A stretch of DNA of 39,807 nt from positions 1-39,807 of the forward strand of contig DATGUA010000065.1 in assembly GCA_035301545.1 (NCBI GenBank). Direction: 5' to 3'. This document shows, piece after piece, positions 7,908-16,939 of the stretch (position 1 is the first letter of the stretch; each line of letters begins with the position of its first letter). Source of the DNA: DATGUA01 sp035301545. Lineage in GTDB: Bacteria; Bacillota; Clostridia; Tissierellales; Tissierellaceae. The notes under the pieces are model-generated. The model was not told the DNA's origin, did not search any database, and saw nothing but the letters and a program-made list of their open reading frames with translations. The translations under genes were made by a program, and so were the position numbers.

Positions 7908-9605
7908 TTAATTTTTCTTTCTATATTGGTTTATATTAATAACTGTTGGTCCTTTATCTTCTTTCTTGATATTTAAATACTTAAATATTTTTTCGCCTAA
8001 ATTAGATATTACTATATCTTTATCTTTTGAGTTATAATTTACTACTCCAAAAAATTTCAAGTATTTATAATAGAAGGAAAGTATATTTTCCCACTTTGGA
8101 AGATTAGAATCTATATTATATTTCTTATTAGCTTTTAATTTAGAAAGTTTTTTAATGAATTGTAGTTTTTCTGTCTGCCAATAATTGATATTTTCAGTTA
8201 CTAGTATATCAATTAAAAAATCTTCACTTAATAAATAATTAAATAACAGATAATATTTCTCTTCATCACTTAATTTTAAAAAGTTTATTGATCTATCATT
8301 TAACATTAGAAAATCTCCATCAATTTGTGAAATTTCAAGATTTAAAGATGCATGATAAAACAAATGAATTAAAGGAAAATTATCTTGATTAGGAGCTAAA
8401 CTTTCTATAAAAGATTTAAGTATTAAGAGATCATCTATATCTAATAAATACTTCCTTTTGATATATTTATTTTTATCAGTTAATTCTAAAGATCTTTCAC
8501 CTATAAATAATAAAAAGTTTTCAAAGTCCATTATAATATTTAAAGCATTATTATTTAATTTTGAATCAATTCTATTTATTAAATTAGTATCTATATTAAA
8601 AGTGTTATTAGAGTCTAATTGATTCATATAGTGAAATCTATTTTTACTAATATCTAATATTTCTTTATAAGATTTTTTAAAATTACTGTTTTTATTACTT
8701 GAAAATAATAAATATAATTTCAAAGTACTAATATAAGAATTTAATTCATCCTGAGAATTTATAAATTTATCTTTTATAGCATTTGTAAATAATTTGTGAA
8801 TATCTACCTGATCTAAACCTTTTAGAGTAATACTTTTCTCTGATAAATAATACTCAAATATATTAACAAGATTAGATAAATGTTTTTGAATGCTAGAACC
8901 TTTATTTTTAGTCATTAAATATGATTCAAATTCTTCTAATTCATCAAATAAATTAGAATGTATATCTCCATCTATATTCATATCATCTAAGATAGATTCA
9001 TTATAGATCTTGTATATATTTAAAGAATATTTTTTTAGATAATCTTTCATAGTTAGTGAAGGATTTTCTTTTCTAAGATGATTAAATTCTTTTAAAATTT
9101 TATCTAAGAAAATTGTTTTACTAGAACTTGGAATATAGTTAATGTCTCCTATGAAATTATATATATCTAAAACTTTTCCTATCCTAGAAAATAAAAATTC
9201 TTCTTCATAAATCGTATTGTTTAAATGTGGTTCCCATAATTTATATTCTTTATTATTTAAAATATCTTTAATATACATGTATTCTTCCTCATATTTTAAT
9301 ACTTGAAATATAGATACATGAGAATGAGATTTTCCTTTTAAAATTTGTATTTCAATATCAGTTAGAGAAAGAAAATTTTTCTCTAAGAATTTATCAATAA
9401 AGGTCTTTCCATCATTTCCAATATAATCTGTAGAAAGCCATATATTAAAAGCAAGCCTACTAGCCTCATCATATAAATGTGGAGTTATAAAATCTATTTC
9501 TTCTTGTAATTCTTCTATATTAATAGAGGAATTAATAAATTCTAATAATTTTTTAGTAATTTCCATTTCTATTTTTTTTAATTTTTTATAGTCTAAATTT
9601 TTCAT
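7908..9605 (-). CDS. Uncharacterised 565-aa protein
   Basis: I do not recognise this gene with confidence. The protein is soluble, very rich in Leu, Asn, Lys, Asp and Ile, and looks mainly helical. It has no signal peptide, membrane segment, Walker motif or cysteine cluster that I can see. Residues 60-125 (WLSTDYIGNDGKTFIDKF through KEYKLWEP) recall a module seen at the start of some SEC-C-motif and related hypothetical proteins, but the SEC-C zinc motif itself is absent. The C-terminal part (about 480-550) could be a winged-helix-like region. It heads the minus-strand run with the S9 peptidase and YihY-type genes; the RBS is AGGAGG and the DnaA-box cluster lies directly upstream. Confidence 0.8.
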   Translation of the reverse strand: MKNLDYKKLKKIEMEITKKLLEFINSSINIEELQEEIDFITPHLYDEASRLAFNIWLSTDYIGNDGKTFIDKFLEKNFLSLTDIEIQILKGKSHSHVSIFQVLKYEEEYMYIKDILNNKEYKLWEPHLNNTIYEEEFLFSRIGKVLDIYNFIGDINYIPSSSKTIFLDKILKEFNHLRKENPSLTMKDYLKKYSLNIYKIYNESILDDMNIDGDIHSNLFDELEEFESYLMTKNKGSSIQKHLSNLVNIFEYYLSEKSITLKGLDQVDIHKLFTNAIKDKFINSQDELNSYISTLKLYLLFSSNKNSNFKKSYKEILDISKNRFHYMNQLDSNNTFNIDTNLINRIDSKLNNNALNIIMDFENFLLFIGERSLELTDKNKYIKRKYLLDIDDLLILKSFIESLAPNQDNFPLIHLFYHASLNLEISQIDGDFLMLNDRSINFLKLSDEEKYYLLFNYLLSEDFLIDILVTENINYWQTEKLQFIKKLSKLKANKKYNIDSNLPKWENILSFYYKYLKFFGVVNYNSKDKDIVISNLGEKIFKYLNIKKEDKGPTVININQYRKKN

Positions 9606-9698
9606 AATACCTCCTGCAAGATAATTCTATATAGACATTATACATGAAAATTATACTAAGTACATAATCTTATTAAGTATAATAAAAAATCAACAGGG

Positions 9699-9783
9699 TT
9701 ATCAACATGAAAAAAAGGTATATTAAGAGTTTTCCACAGACTTATACACATTATCCACAAATTTATACAAAGGTTTACCCACA
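9699..9783 (+). promoter_or_regulatory. DnaA-box cluster upstream of hpf
   Basis: At least five same-strand matches to TTATCCACA lie within 85 bases: TTATCAACA (9699-9707), TTTTCCACA (9730-9738), TTATACACA (9742-9750), the perfect TTATCCACA (9751-9759) and TTACCCACA (9775-9783). A weaker TTATACAAA is at 9763-9771. The cluster sits between the divergent 565-aa gene and hpf, next to a -10-like TATAAT (9824-9829). dnaA is not in this window, so this is probably a regulatory or DnaA-titrating site. Confidence 0.75.
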
Positions 9784-9909
9784 CCCAGTCCACATATTAT
9801 TAAAAGTTAATTATTTATCTTATTATAATTTATGTTTGAAAGTCATAGTAATATGGGTATTATAATAATAAACAATATAAGTTTTACTTATATGAGAGGA
9901 GTTGGATTT

Positions 9910-10443
9910 ATGAATATAATTTATGCTGGTAAAAATATGGAATTAACTAATTCGTTAAAGGAAGTAACAGAAAAAAAGTTAAGTAAATTAGATAAATATT
10001 TTGATAAAGATATCGAAGGAGATGTTACCTTTAGTACTGAAAAAAACAGAAAAATAATCGAGGTTACCATAAATCTTCCTGGTACTATAATTAGGGCTGA
10101 GGAATCAAGTGATGATATGTATGCATCTATTGATAAGGCTGTGGATATATTAGAGAGGCAAATTAGGAAGTATAAGACTAGATTACAAAAGAGATATCAG
10201 AATGAAAATACAATAAGATTTGAAAATGTTACTCCTTTATCAGAAGAAGAGGAAGATGACAAACCGAGGATAGTAAGAACAAAAAGGTTTAATTTACAAC
10301 CTATGAATCAGGAAGAAGCGGTACTACAGATGGAGCTTCTTGGACATAATTTCTTTGTATTTATGGAAGGGGAAACTGGGGAAGTAAATATAGTGTATAA
10401 AAGAAAAGATGGAAATTATGGCTTAATAGAATCTTATATGTAA
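9910..10443 (+). CDS. hpf: Long-form ribosome hibernation promoting factor
   Basis: HPF binds the decoding region of idle ribosomes and, in its long form, joins them into inactive 100S dimers. The 177-aa protein has the N-terminal RaiA-like domain (MNIIYAGKNMELTNSLKEV, with KLDKYF) and the C-terminal dimerisation domain (VRTKRFNLQPMNQEEAVLQM), separated by an acidic linker (EEEEDD). An in-frame ATG exists 26 codons upstream at 9832, but ATG 9910 has a proper RBS (GAGAGGAG, 8 bases away) and gives the family's normal N terminus, so I chose it. The upstream -10-like box at 9824-9829 also argues against the longer form. A terminator follows, so it is probably monocistronic. Confidence 0.93.
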   Translation: MNIIYAGKNMELTNSLKEVTEKKLSKLDKYFDKDIEGDVTFSTEKNRKIIEVTINLPGTIIRAEESSDDMYASIDKAVDILERQIRKYKTRLQKRYQNENTIRFENVTPLSEEEEDDKPRIVRTKRFNLQPMNQEEAVLQMELLGHNFFVFMEGETGEVNIVYKRKDGNYGLIESYM

Positions 10444-10500
10444 TATAATTTATAAATTAATTAAATAATAAAATTGGATATATGTATATAGTAATAAAAG

Positions 10501-10545
10501 GGATGTCGATTAATTAACAAACTGATTAATCAACATCCTTTTTTT
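10501..10545 (+). terminator. hpf terminator
   Basis: Arms 10501-10514 (GGATGTCGATTAAT) and 10525-10538 pair over 14 bp with one mismatch and are followed by seven Ts. Confidence 0.88.
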
Positions 10546-10557
10546 CTTGTGCTTTAG

Positions 10558-10586
10558 TTTACAGAGTATATTTTTAGTGATAAAAT
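10558..10586 (+). promoter_or_regulatory. Likely secA promoter
   Basis: TTTACA (10558-10563), a 17-base spacer, then TAAAAT (10581-10586), placed between the hpf terminator and the secA RBS. This is a close match to the housekeeping sigma-A consensus. Confidence 0.6.
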
Positions 10587-10619
10587 ACAATAGTAGAAGA
10601 TGAAAGGTGGTTCAAATTA

Positions 10620-13355
10620 ATGGCAAGTATATTTGAAAAGATTTTTGGAACATATAGTTCAAGAGAATTGAAAAAAATATCGGCATTAGTAAAAGAAGTA
10701 TTAGCACTTGATACTAGGATGGAAAGATTAAGTGATCAAGAACTTAAGGAAATGACAGGAAAATTTAAAAATAGATTAAAAAAAGGTGAAAGATTAGATG
10801 ATATTTTACCTGAGGCTTTTGCTGTAGTTAGAGAAGCTTCTACTAGAGTACTTGGAATGAAACATTTCCCTGTACAAATAGAAGGTGGAATTATACTGCA
10901 TCAAGGACGGATTGCAGAAATGAAGACTGGTGAAGGTAAAACTTTAGTAGCAACATTGCCAGCTTATTTAAATGCTTTGACAGGTAAAGGAGTCCATATA
11001 GTTACTGTAAATGATTATCTAGCTAAAAGAGATATGGAATGGATGGGTAAAGTTTACGAGTTTTTAGGATTATCTGTTAGTTGTATAGTACATGGAATTA
11101 CTAAGAAGGAAAGAAGAGAAGCTTATCAAGCAGATATCACCTATGGAACTAATAATGAATTTGGATTTGATTATTTAAGAGATAATATGGTAATTTATAA
11201 AGAGGAAATGGTACAAAGACCATTATTTTTTTCTATAGTTGACGAGGTAGATAGTATTTTAATTGATGAAGCTAGAACACCTCTTATTATATCTGGAGCT
11301 GGTGATGAATCTACAGAGTTATATAGTAGAGCAGATAATTTTGTAAAGAATTTAAAAGGGAGAATAGTAAGTCCAGAAGAAGGAAAGACTGATCCTTTTG
11401 ATCGAGAAATAAAAGAGGAGACAGTAGATTTTTTAATAGATGAAAAAGCTAAATCATGTTCCTTAACTGAGAAAGGTAACAATAAAGCAGAATCTTACTT
11501 TTCAGTAGAAAATATGGCTGATATGGAAAATATGGAATTAGCACATCATGTTAATCAAGCATTAAAAGCAAGAAATATAATGAAAAGAGATACAGATTAT
11601 GTAGTACAAGATGGTGAGGTTCTTATAGTAGATGAGTTTACTGGTAGACTAATGCAGGGAAGAAGATATAGTGATGGATTACATCAAGCTATAGAAGCAA
11701 AAGAAAATTTAAATGTAAAATCTGAATCTAAAACACTAGCTACTATTACATTTCAAAACTATTTTAGAATGTATGATAAATTATCAGGTATGACTGGTAC
11801 AGCTAAGACTGAGGAAGATGAATTTAGGGAGATATATAATATGGATGTGGTAGAAATACCAACTAATGAACCGGTAATTAGAGAGGATTTCTCAGATGTA
11901 GTTTATAAAGATATAGAAGCAAAGTATAGGGCAGTAATAGAAGATATAAAAGAAAGTTATAAGACTGGTCAACCAGTATTAGTAGGTACTATTACTATTG
12001 AAAGATCTGAATTATTGAGTAAAATGCTCAAAAAAGAAGGAATTCCTCATGAAGTATTAAATGCTAAACATCATGCTAGAGAGGCAGATATAGTATCTCA
12101 AGCAGGTAGATTAGGTTCAGTTACTATAGCCACAAATATGGCAGGTCGAGGTACAGATATAGTACTAGGTGGAAATCCTGAATATTTAGCAAAATTAGAT
12201 ATGAAGAAAAAGAAATATGAAGATGATATTATTAATGAAATAGATAGTTCAGTAGATACAAATAATGAAGAAATACTAAAAGCTAGAAAAGTATATGAAG
12301 AACTAGTAGAAAAACATAAGAAGAAGACAGATGCTGAACAAAAACAAGTAATAGAAGCAGGTGGACTTCATATAATTGGAACTGAAAGACATGAATCACG
12401 TCGTATAGATAATCAGCTTCGTGGACGTTCAGGTAGACAAGGTGATCCTGGTAGTTCTAGATTTTATATATCATTAGAAGATGATTTAATGAGACTTTTC
12501 GGTGGTGAGAGGTTACAAAGCTTAATCGAAAGAATGAATATGCCAGAGGATGAACCTTTAGAACATAGATTGTTAACTAGAACTATAGAAGGAGCACAAA
12601 AGAAAGTAGAAGGGAACAACTTTGCAATTAGGAAACATGTATTACAATATGATGATGTAATGAATATGCAAAGAGAAGTTATATATGGAGAGAGAAGAAA
12701 GGTATTAGAGGGTGAAAACTTAAGAGATCATATAATGAGTATGTTTACAAATCTAATAGAATCTAGTGTAGAAATATATGCTAGTCAAAGTGAATACCCT
12801 GAAGATTGGGATCTAGATGGTTTAGAAAATTTCTGTACAAACTTAATGAAAACAGAGAGAGGTTTTATAAGATCTAAGGATTTACAATCCCTAACTAAGG
12901 AATCTTTAATAGAAGATATAATAAATAAGGGGAAAGAATTATATAAACTAAAAGAAGAAGAAATAGGAGAAGAAAACTTTAGAGAAATAGAAAGAGTTAT
13001 ACTTCTTAAAGTAGTAGATTCAAAATGGATGGATCATATAGATGCTATGGATCAATTAAGACAAGGAATAGGACTAAGGGCTTATGGTCAAGAAGACCCA
13101 GTAAGAGCTTATCAAATAGAAGGATATGATATGTTTGAAGAGATGAACCAGTCTATTTGGGAGGAAACTGTAGGAGTACTGTTCCATGTAGAAGAACCAG
13201 AAAAAGTAGAAAGAGAAAGAGTAGCAAAACCTATCACGCCTAATAAAAAGGGAAAAACACAACAAACTGTAGTTAAAAAGAAAAAAATAGGAAGGAATGA
13301 CCCTTGTCCATGTGGTAGTGGAAAGAAATATAAAAAATGTTGTGGAGCTAATTAG
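10620..13355 (+). CDS. secA: Preprotein translocase ATPase SecA
   Basis: The motor that pushes secretory proteins through SecYEG at the inner face of the membrane. The 911-aa protein has the SecA DEAD-like motor: Walker A GEGKT (104-108), VDEVDSILIDEARTP, the preprotein cross-linking region, the second motor domain with TNMAGRGTDIVLGG, and QLRGRSGRQGDPG. It ends with the zinc-binding C-terminal motif C-P-C-G-S-G with cysteines 896, 898, 907 and 908, which binds SecB or ribosomes in other species. The length is slightly above the usual 840-900 aa. The gene has its own promoter and is followed by copy 2 of the structured repeat, then by prfB, an order common in Firmicutes. Confidence 0.98.
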   Translation: MASIFEKIFGTYSSRELKKISALVKEVLALDTRMERLSDQELKEMTGKFKNRLKKGERLDDILPEAFAVVREASTRVLGMKHFPVQIEGGIILHQGRIAEMKTGEGKTLVATLPAYLNALTGKGVHIVTVNDYLAKRDMEWMGKVYEFLGLSVSCIVHGITKKERREAYQADITYGTNNEFGFDYLRDNMVIYKEEMVQRPLFFSIVDEVDSILIDEARTPLIISGAGDESTELYSRADNFVKNLKGRIVSPEEGKTDPFDREIKEETVDFLIDEKAKSCSLTEKGNNKAESYFSVENMADMENMELAHHVNQALKARNIMKRDTDYVVQDGEVLIVDEFTGRLMQGRRYSDGLHQAIEAKENLNVKSESKTLATITFQNYFRMYDKLSGMTGTAKTEEDEFREIYNMDVVEIPTNEPVIREDFSDVVYKDIEAKYRAVIEDIKESYKTGQPVLVGTITIERSELLSKMLKKEGIPHEVLNAKHHAREADIVSQAGRLGSVTIATNMAGRGTDIVLGGNPEYLAKLDMKKKKYEDDIINEIDSSVDTNNEEILKARKVYEELVEKHKKKTDAEQKQVIEAGGLHIIGTERHESRRIDNQLRGRSGRQGDPGSSRFYISLEDDLMRLFGGERLQSLIERMNMPEDEPLEHRLLTRTIEGAQKKVEGNNFAIRKHVLQYDDVMNMQREVIYGERRKVLEGENLRDHIMSMFTNLIESSVEIYASQSEYPEDWDLDGLENFCTNLMKTERGFIRSKDLQSLTKESLIEDIINKGKELYKLKEEEIGEENFREIERVILLKVVDSKWMDHIDAMDQLRQGIGLRAYGQEDPVRAYQIEGYDMFEEMNQSIWEETVGVLFHVEEPEKVERERVAKPITPNKKGKTQQTVVKKKKIGRNDPCPCGSGKKYKKCCGAN

Positions 13356-13390
13356 TTATCTGTTTTAATTATATTAAATTATCTTTATAT

Positions 13391-13480
13391 AAGTAACAGA
13401 TAGGAATAAAATAATTAAAAACGCTCTTCCGGCGGTTACTTCACTGCAGTCAGAAGCTTATTTTAATTATTTTATTCCAC
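13391..13480 (+). repeat. 90-nt structured repeat, copy 2
   Basis: The second copy of the element at 891-981, on the same strand. Arms 13403-13420 and 13461-13478 form a perfect 18-bp stem. The inner helix is 13423-13427 with 13452-13454 and 13456-13457, with A13455 bulged. Relative to copy 1, position 13425 is T instead of C and its partner 13454 is A instead of G, so the pair is kept. Identity also runs 12 bases to the left of the stem (AAG-Y-AACAGATA), and weak similarity may continue to the right. It lies in the 260-base gap between secA and prfB, where I see no other gene. Confidence 0.75.
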
Positions 13481-13615
13481 ATATACTAGGATATTATTTA
13501 ATTATAAAAATAGTATAGGATAAATTATAATTTCTCCAGGAGCATTAAAATGTTGGATTAATAAAGATTATTAATGTAATAATATATGATATGAGTAGTA
13601 TAAGGAGTGTATCGA

Positions 13616-14720
13616 ATGGAAGATATTTATTTAAATAAGGAAAAGTTACAAAAAACTAAGGAGATGATGAAGGAATTAGGGAGGTCTCTTTGACATAGAT
13701 GAGCTTCGTACTAAGGCAGCTAAAAATGAAGAGCTGTCTTTTCAAGAGGGTTTTTGGGATGATGTGACTGAAGCACAGAGAATAATGCAAGAGACTAAGG
13801 AACTTACTGATAAAATAAAGGAATATGAAGATGTATTGTCTGAGATAGAGGACTTAGAGATCTTGATGGAGTTAATGGTAGAAGAAGAATCTTATGATGA
13901 ATACGAAGAGGTTCATAATAGTCTAAGAGATATAGTGAAAAAGGCTGATGATTTTAGATTAACTACCTTGTTGAATGGAGAATTTGATAATAATAATGCT
14001 ATACTATCTATAAATGCAGGAGCTGGAGGACTAGAAGCTCAAGATTGGGCAGAGATGCTTCTAAGACTTTATAGAAGATGGGCTGAAGCTAAAGGTTATG
14101 GAATAGATACTTTAGATATACAAGCAGATACAGAAGGTGGAATAAAGTCTGTTACACTTCTAATAAAGGGAAGTAATTCTTATGGGTATTTAAAATGTGA
14201 AAAAGGAGTCCATAGACTTATAAGAATATCACCTTTTGACTCTTCAGGAAAAAGACATACTTCTTTTGCAAGTATAGATGTATTTCCTCAATTAACTGAG
14301 GATGTAGATATAGAAATAAATGAAAGAGATATTAAGATTGATACTTATAGATCTTCTGGAGCTGGAGGTCAACATGTAAATACTACAGATTCTGCTATTA
14401 GGATGACCCACATACCTACAGGTATAGTAGTACAATGTCAATCTGAAAGATCTCAACATACTAATAGAATTACAGCTATGAATATGTTAAAGGCAAAACT
14501 AGTTCACCTTCGTGAAGAAGAAAAAAAAGAAAGAATAGAAGATTTACAAGGAAACTATTCACAAATATCTTGGGGGTCACAAATTAGATCCTATATATTC
14601 CACCCATACAATATGGTAAAAGACCATAGAACAGGTATAGAGGTAGGAGATGTTCAGAAGATTATGGATGGAGATATAGATATATTTATAAACGAATGTT
14701 TAACACAAAGAGTCCTTTAA
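13616..14720 (+). CDS. prfB: Peptide chain release factor 2, programmed +1 frameshift
   Basis: RF2 releases finished proteins at UAA and UGA codons. Translation starts at ATG 13616 (RBS AAGGAG), runs 25 codons to an in-frame TGA at 13691-13693, and must shift +1 to continue from GAC at 13692. The joined product is 367 aa, normal for RF2. After the shift come DIDELRTKAAKNEELSFQEG, the codon-recognition tripeptide SPF (about residue 205) and the catalytic GGQ (250-252) in SSGAGGQHVNT. The GTG at 13764 is not the true start. Low RF2 levels slow reading of the TGA and favour the shift, giving autogenous control. A terminator overlaps the stop codon. Confidence 0.96.
13678..13694 (+). promoter_or_regulatory. 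prfB programmed frameshift site
   Basis: A Shine-Dalgarno-like AGGGAGG (13678-13684) lies three bases before CTT (13688-13690), directly followed by TGA and C. This is the canonical RF2 layout: SD-like element, slippery CUU, then UGAC. The ribosome slips from CUU to UUU and reads GAC next. Confidence 0.95.
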
Positions 14721-14735
14721 ACAAGGGCTTTTTTT
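14711..14735 (+). terminator. prfB terminator overlapping the stop codon
   Basis: AGTCCTT (14711-14717) pairs with AAGGGCT (14723-14729), one G-U included, followed by a T-run to 14735. The left arm lies inside the last codons of prfB. Confidence 0.82.
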
Positions 14736-14774
14736 ATAGAGATTAACAATTATTAACAATGGAAAAGAAGGACT

Positions 14775-14802
14775 TTGACAGACTTATCTAGTAACTTACA
14801 AT
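14775..14802 (+). promoter_or_regulatory. tex promoter
   Basis: A perfect TTGACA (14775-14780), a 16-base spacer and TACAAT (14797-14802), 26 bases before the tex start. Confidence 0.75.
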
Positions 14803-14828
14803 TAATGGTAATTAGTGGAGGGTAAAAT

Positions 14829-16928
14829 ATGAATATAATAGACAATTTAGTAAATGAATTGAAATTAAAGAAAAGACATATAGAAAATGTAGTAGATTTA
14901 TTAGATGAAGGAAATACGATTCCCTTTATAGCTAGGTATCGAAAAGAGCAAACTGGAGAAATGGAAGACACTACTATAAGGGAATTATCCAATAGACTCG
15001 AATATCTACGTAATTTAGAGAAAAGGAAAGAAGAGGTTATAAGATTAATAGATGAACAAGATAAGCTAACAAAAGAACTAAAAAATAAAATTGAAAGATC
15101 TACTACATTACAAATGGTAGAAGACCTATACAGACCATATAGGCAAAAACGTAGAACTAGAGCTACTATGGCTAAGGAAAAAGGTTTAGAAGGTCTATCT
15201 AATATTATATTAGAGCAAGAAATTAATGAGGAAAATTTTCAAGCTGAAATTTTAAAATATATAGATGAAGAAAAAGATGTAAATAATAGAGAAGAAGCAT
15301 TACAAGGTGCAATGGATATTATTGCAGAAGTAATTTCAGATAATGCAGAATATAGAAAGAAGATTAGAGAAATAGCAGATAAAACTGGAAGTATTGAAAC
15401 TAAAGCAGTAGATGAAGAAGAGAAAACTGTATATGAAATGTATTACGATTATAATGAACCTATTAAATATATAGTAAATCATAGAATCTTAGCCATTAAT
15501 AGGGGAGAAAAAGATAAGAAATTAAGAGTAAGCATTAATCTAGATGATGAAAAGATAATTGATTATATTAAAAGTAAGATGATTAAAGATGAATCCTCTA
15601 TAACTACTGAATATATATCAGAAGCTATAAATGATGGTTATAAAAGATTATTATTTCCATCTATAGAAAGAGAAATCAGAAATAATCTAACTGAAAGAGC
15701 AGAGGAAGAAGCTATTAAGGTGTTTTCTATGAATTTAGAGCCATTACTAATGCAAGCTCCTATTAAAAATAAAATAGTAATGGGAATTGATCCAGGATAT
15801 AGGACAGGCTGTAAAGTAGCTATTACAGATGAAATGGGTATGGTTTTAGATTACATAACAGTTTTCCCTACTAAACCTCAAAATCAAGTAGAAAAAACTA
15901 AAAAAGAATTAAAAAGATTAATAAAAAAATATAATGTGAATATAATTGGAATAGGAAATGGTACTGCATCTAGAGAAACAGAATCTGTAGTAGCAGAAAC
16001 ATTAAAAGAAATAGATGAAAATACTTCCTACACTATAGTAAGTGAAGCAGGTGCATCTGTATATTCAGCATCTGAAGTAGGGATAAAGGAATTTCCTGAT
16101 CTAGATGTAACTATTAGAGGAGCTATCTCTATAGCAAGAAGGCTACAAGATCCTTTAGCAGAACTAGTAAAGATACATCCTAGACATATTGGAGTAGGTC
16201 AATATCAACATGATCTAAACCAGAAAAAACTAAATGAAGCATTAACAGGAGTGGTAGAGGACAGTGTAAATAGAGTAGGTGTAGATTTAAATACGGCCAG
16301 TCCTTCTCTACTTGGATATGTAGCTGGAATATCTAATAAAGTATCTAATAATATAGTTAAATATAGGGAAGAGGAGGGAGGATTTAAATCTAGAAAACAA
16401 ATCTTAGAAGTAAAAGGATTAGGACCTAAAACTTTTGAACAATGTGCAGGATTTTTAAGGATCTTAGAAGGAGATAACCCTTTAGACAATACTGGGGTTC
16501 ATCCAGAGTCATATAATATAGCATCTAAAATATTAGAATCAGATATGAGGGACTTAGATATAGATAAATTAACGGAAGAGTTAGAAGTAGGAAAGCCAAC
16601 TTTAATAGATATAATTCAAGAGCTAGAAAAGCCAGGAAGAGATCCTAGAGATGAAATGCCTACACCAATACTTAGACAAGATGTTTTAAGTATAGATGAT
16701 TTAAAACCTGAAATGATACTAAAAGGTACTGTAAGAAATGTAGTAGACTTTGGAGCATTTGTAGATATAGGTGTAGATGATGATGGACTTGTACACATTT
16801 CACAATTATCAGATAAATATATTAAACATCCTAAAGAGCTAGTGACTGTAGGAGATATAGTTAATGTTAAAATAATTGAAATAGAGAAGGAACGAGGAAG
16901 GATTGCTTTAAGTATGAAGGAAGTATAA
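14829..16928 (+). CDS. tex: Tex family RNA-binding transcription accessory protein
   Basis: Tex (relative of eukaryotic Spt6) is a cytosolic nucleic-acid-binding protein that affects transcription and stress tolerance. The 699-aa protein shows the Tex order: an N-terminal helical domain with PFIARYRKEQTGEMEDT, a YqgF/RNase H-like domain starting near residue 317 (GIDPGYRTGCKVA), helix-hairpin-helix repeats around VNTASP-type sequence (VDLNTASPSLL) and GLGPKTFEQCAGFLRI, and a C-terminal S1 domain (about 626-697, GTVRNVVDFGAFVDIGV and GLVHISQLS). The RBS is GGAGGG. The histidine kinase gene follows 11 bases after the stop, so the two are likely co-transcribed. Confidence 0.96.
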   Translation: MNIIDNLVNELKLKKRHIENVVDLLDEGNTIPFIARYRKEQTGEMEDTTIRELSNRLEYLRNLEKRKEEVIRLIDEQDKLTKELKNKIERSTTLQMVEDLYRPYRQKRRTRATMAKEKGLEGLSNIILEQEINEENFQAEILKYIDEEKDVNNREEALQGAMDIIAEVISDNAEYRKKIREIADKTGSIETKAVDEEEKTVYEMYYDYNEPIKYIVNHRILAINRGEKDKKLRVSINLDDEKIIDYIKSKMIKDESSITTEYISEAINDGYKRLLFPSIEREIRNNLTERAEEEAIKVFSMNLEPLLMQAPIKNKIVMGIDPGYRTGCKVAITDEMGMVLDYITVFPTKPQNQVEKTKKELKRLIKKYNVNIIGIGNGTASRETESVVAETLKEIDENTSYTIVSEAGASVYSASEVGIKEFPDLDVTIRGAISIARRLQDPLAELVKIHPRHIGVGQYQHDLNQKKLNEALTGVVEDSVNRVGVDLNTASPSLLGYVAGISNKVSNNIVKYREEEGGFKSRKQILEVKGLGPKTFEQCAGFLRILEGDNPLDNTGVHPESYNIASKILESDMRDLDIDKLTEELEVGKPTLIDIIQELEKPGRDPRDEMPTPILRQDVLSIDDLKPEMILKGTVRNVVDFGAFVDIGVDDDGLVHISQLSDKYIKHPKELVTVGDIVNVKIIEIEKERGRIALSMKEV

Positions 16929-16939
16929 GGGGGAAAGAA

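Noticed and set aside
9699..9783. The DnaA-box cluster as the chromosomal origin
   Set aside because: No dnaA, dnaN or rpmH lies nearby and I see no DnaA-trio repeats or clear unwinding element beside the boxes. A regulatory or titrating site is the simpler view.
9832..9909. 26-residue N-terminal extension of HPF
   Set aside because: The extension does not resemble HPF, has no RBS and starts within a few bases of the -10-like box, while ATG 9910 has a good RBS and the normal family start.
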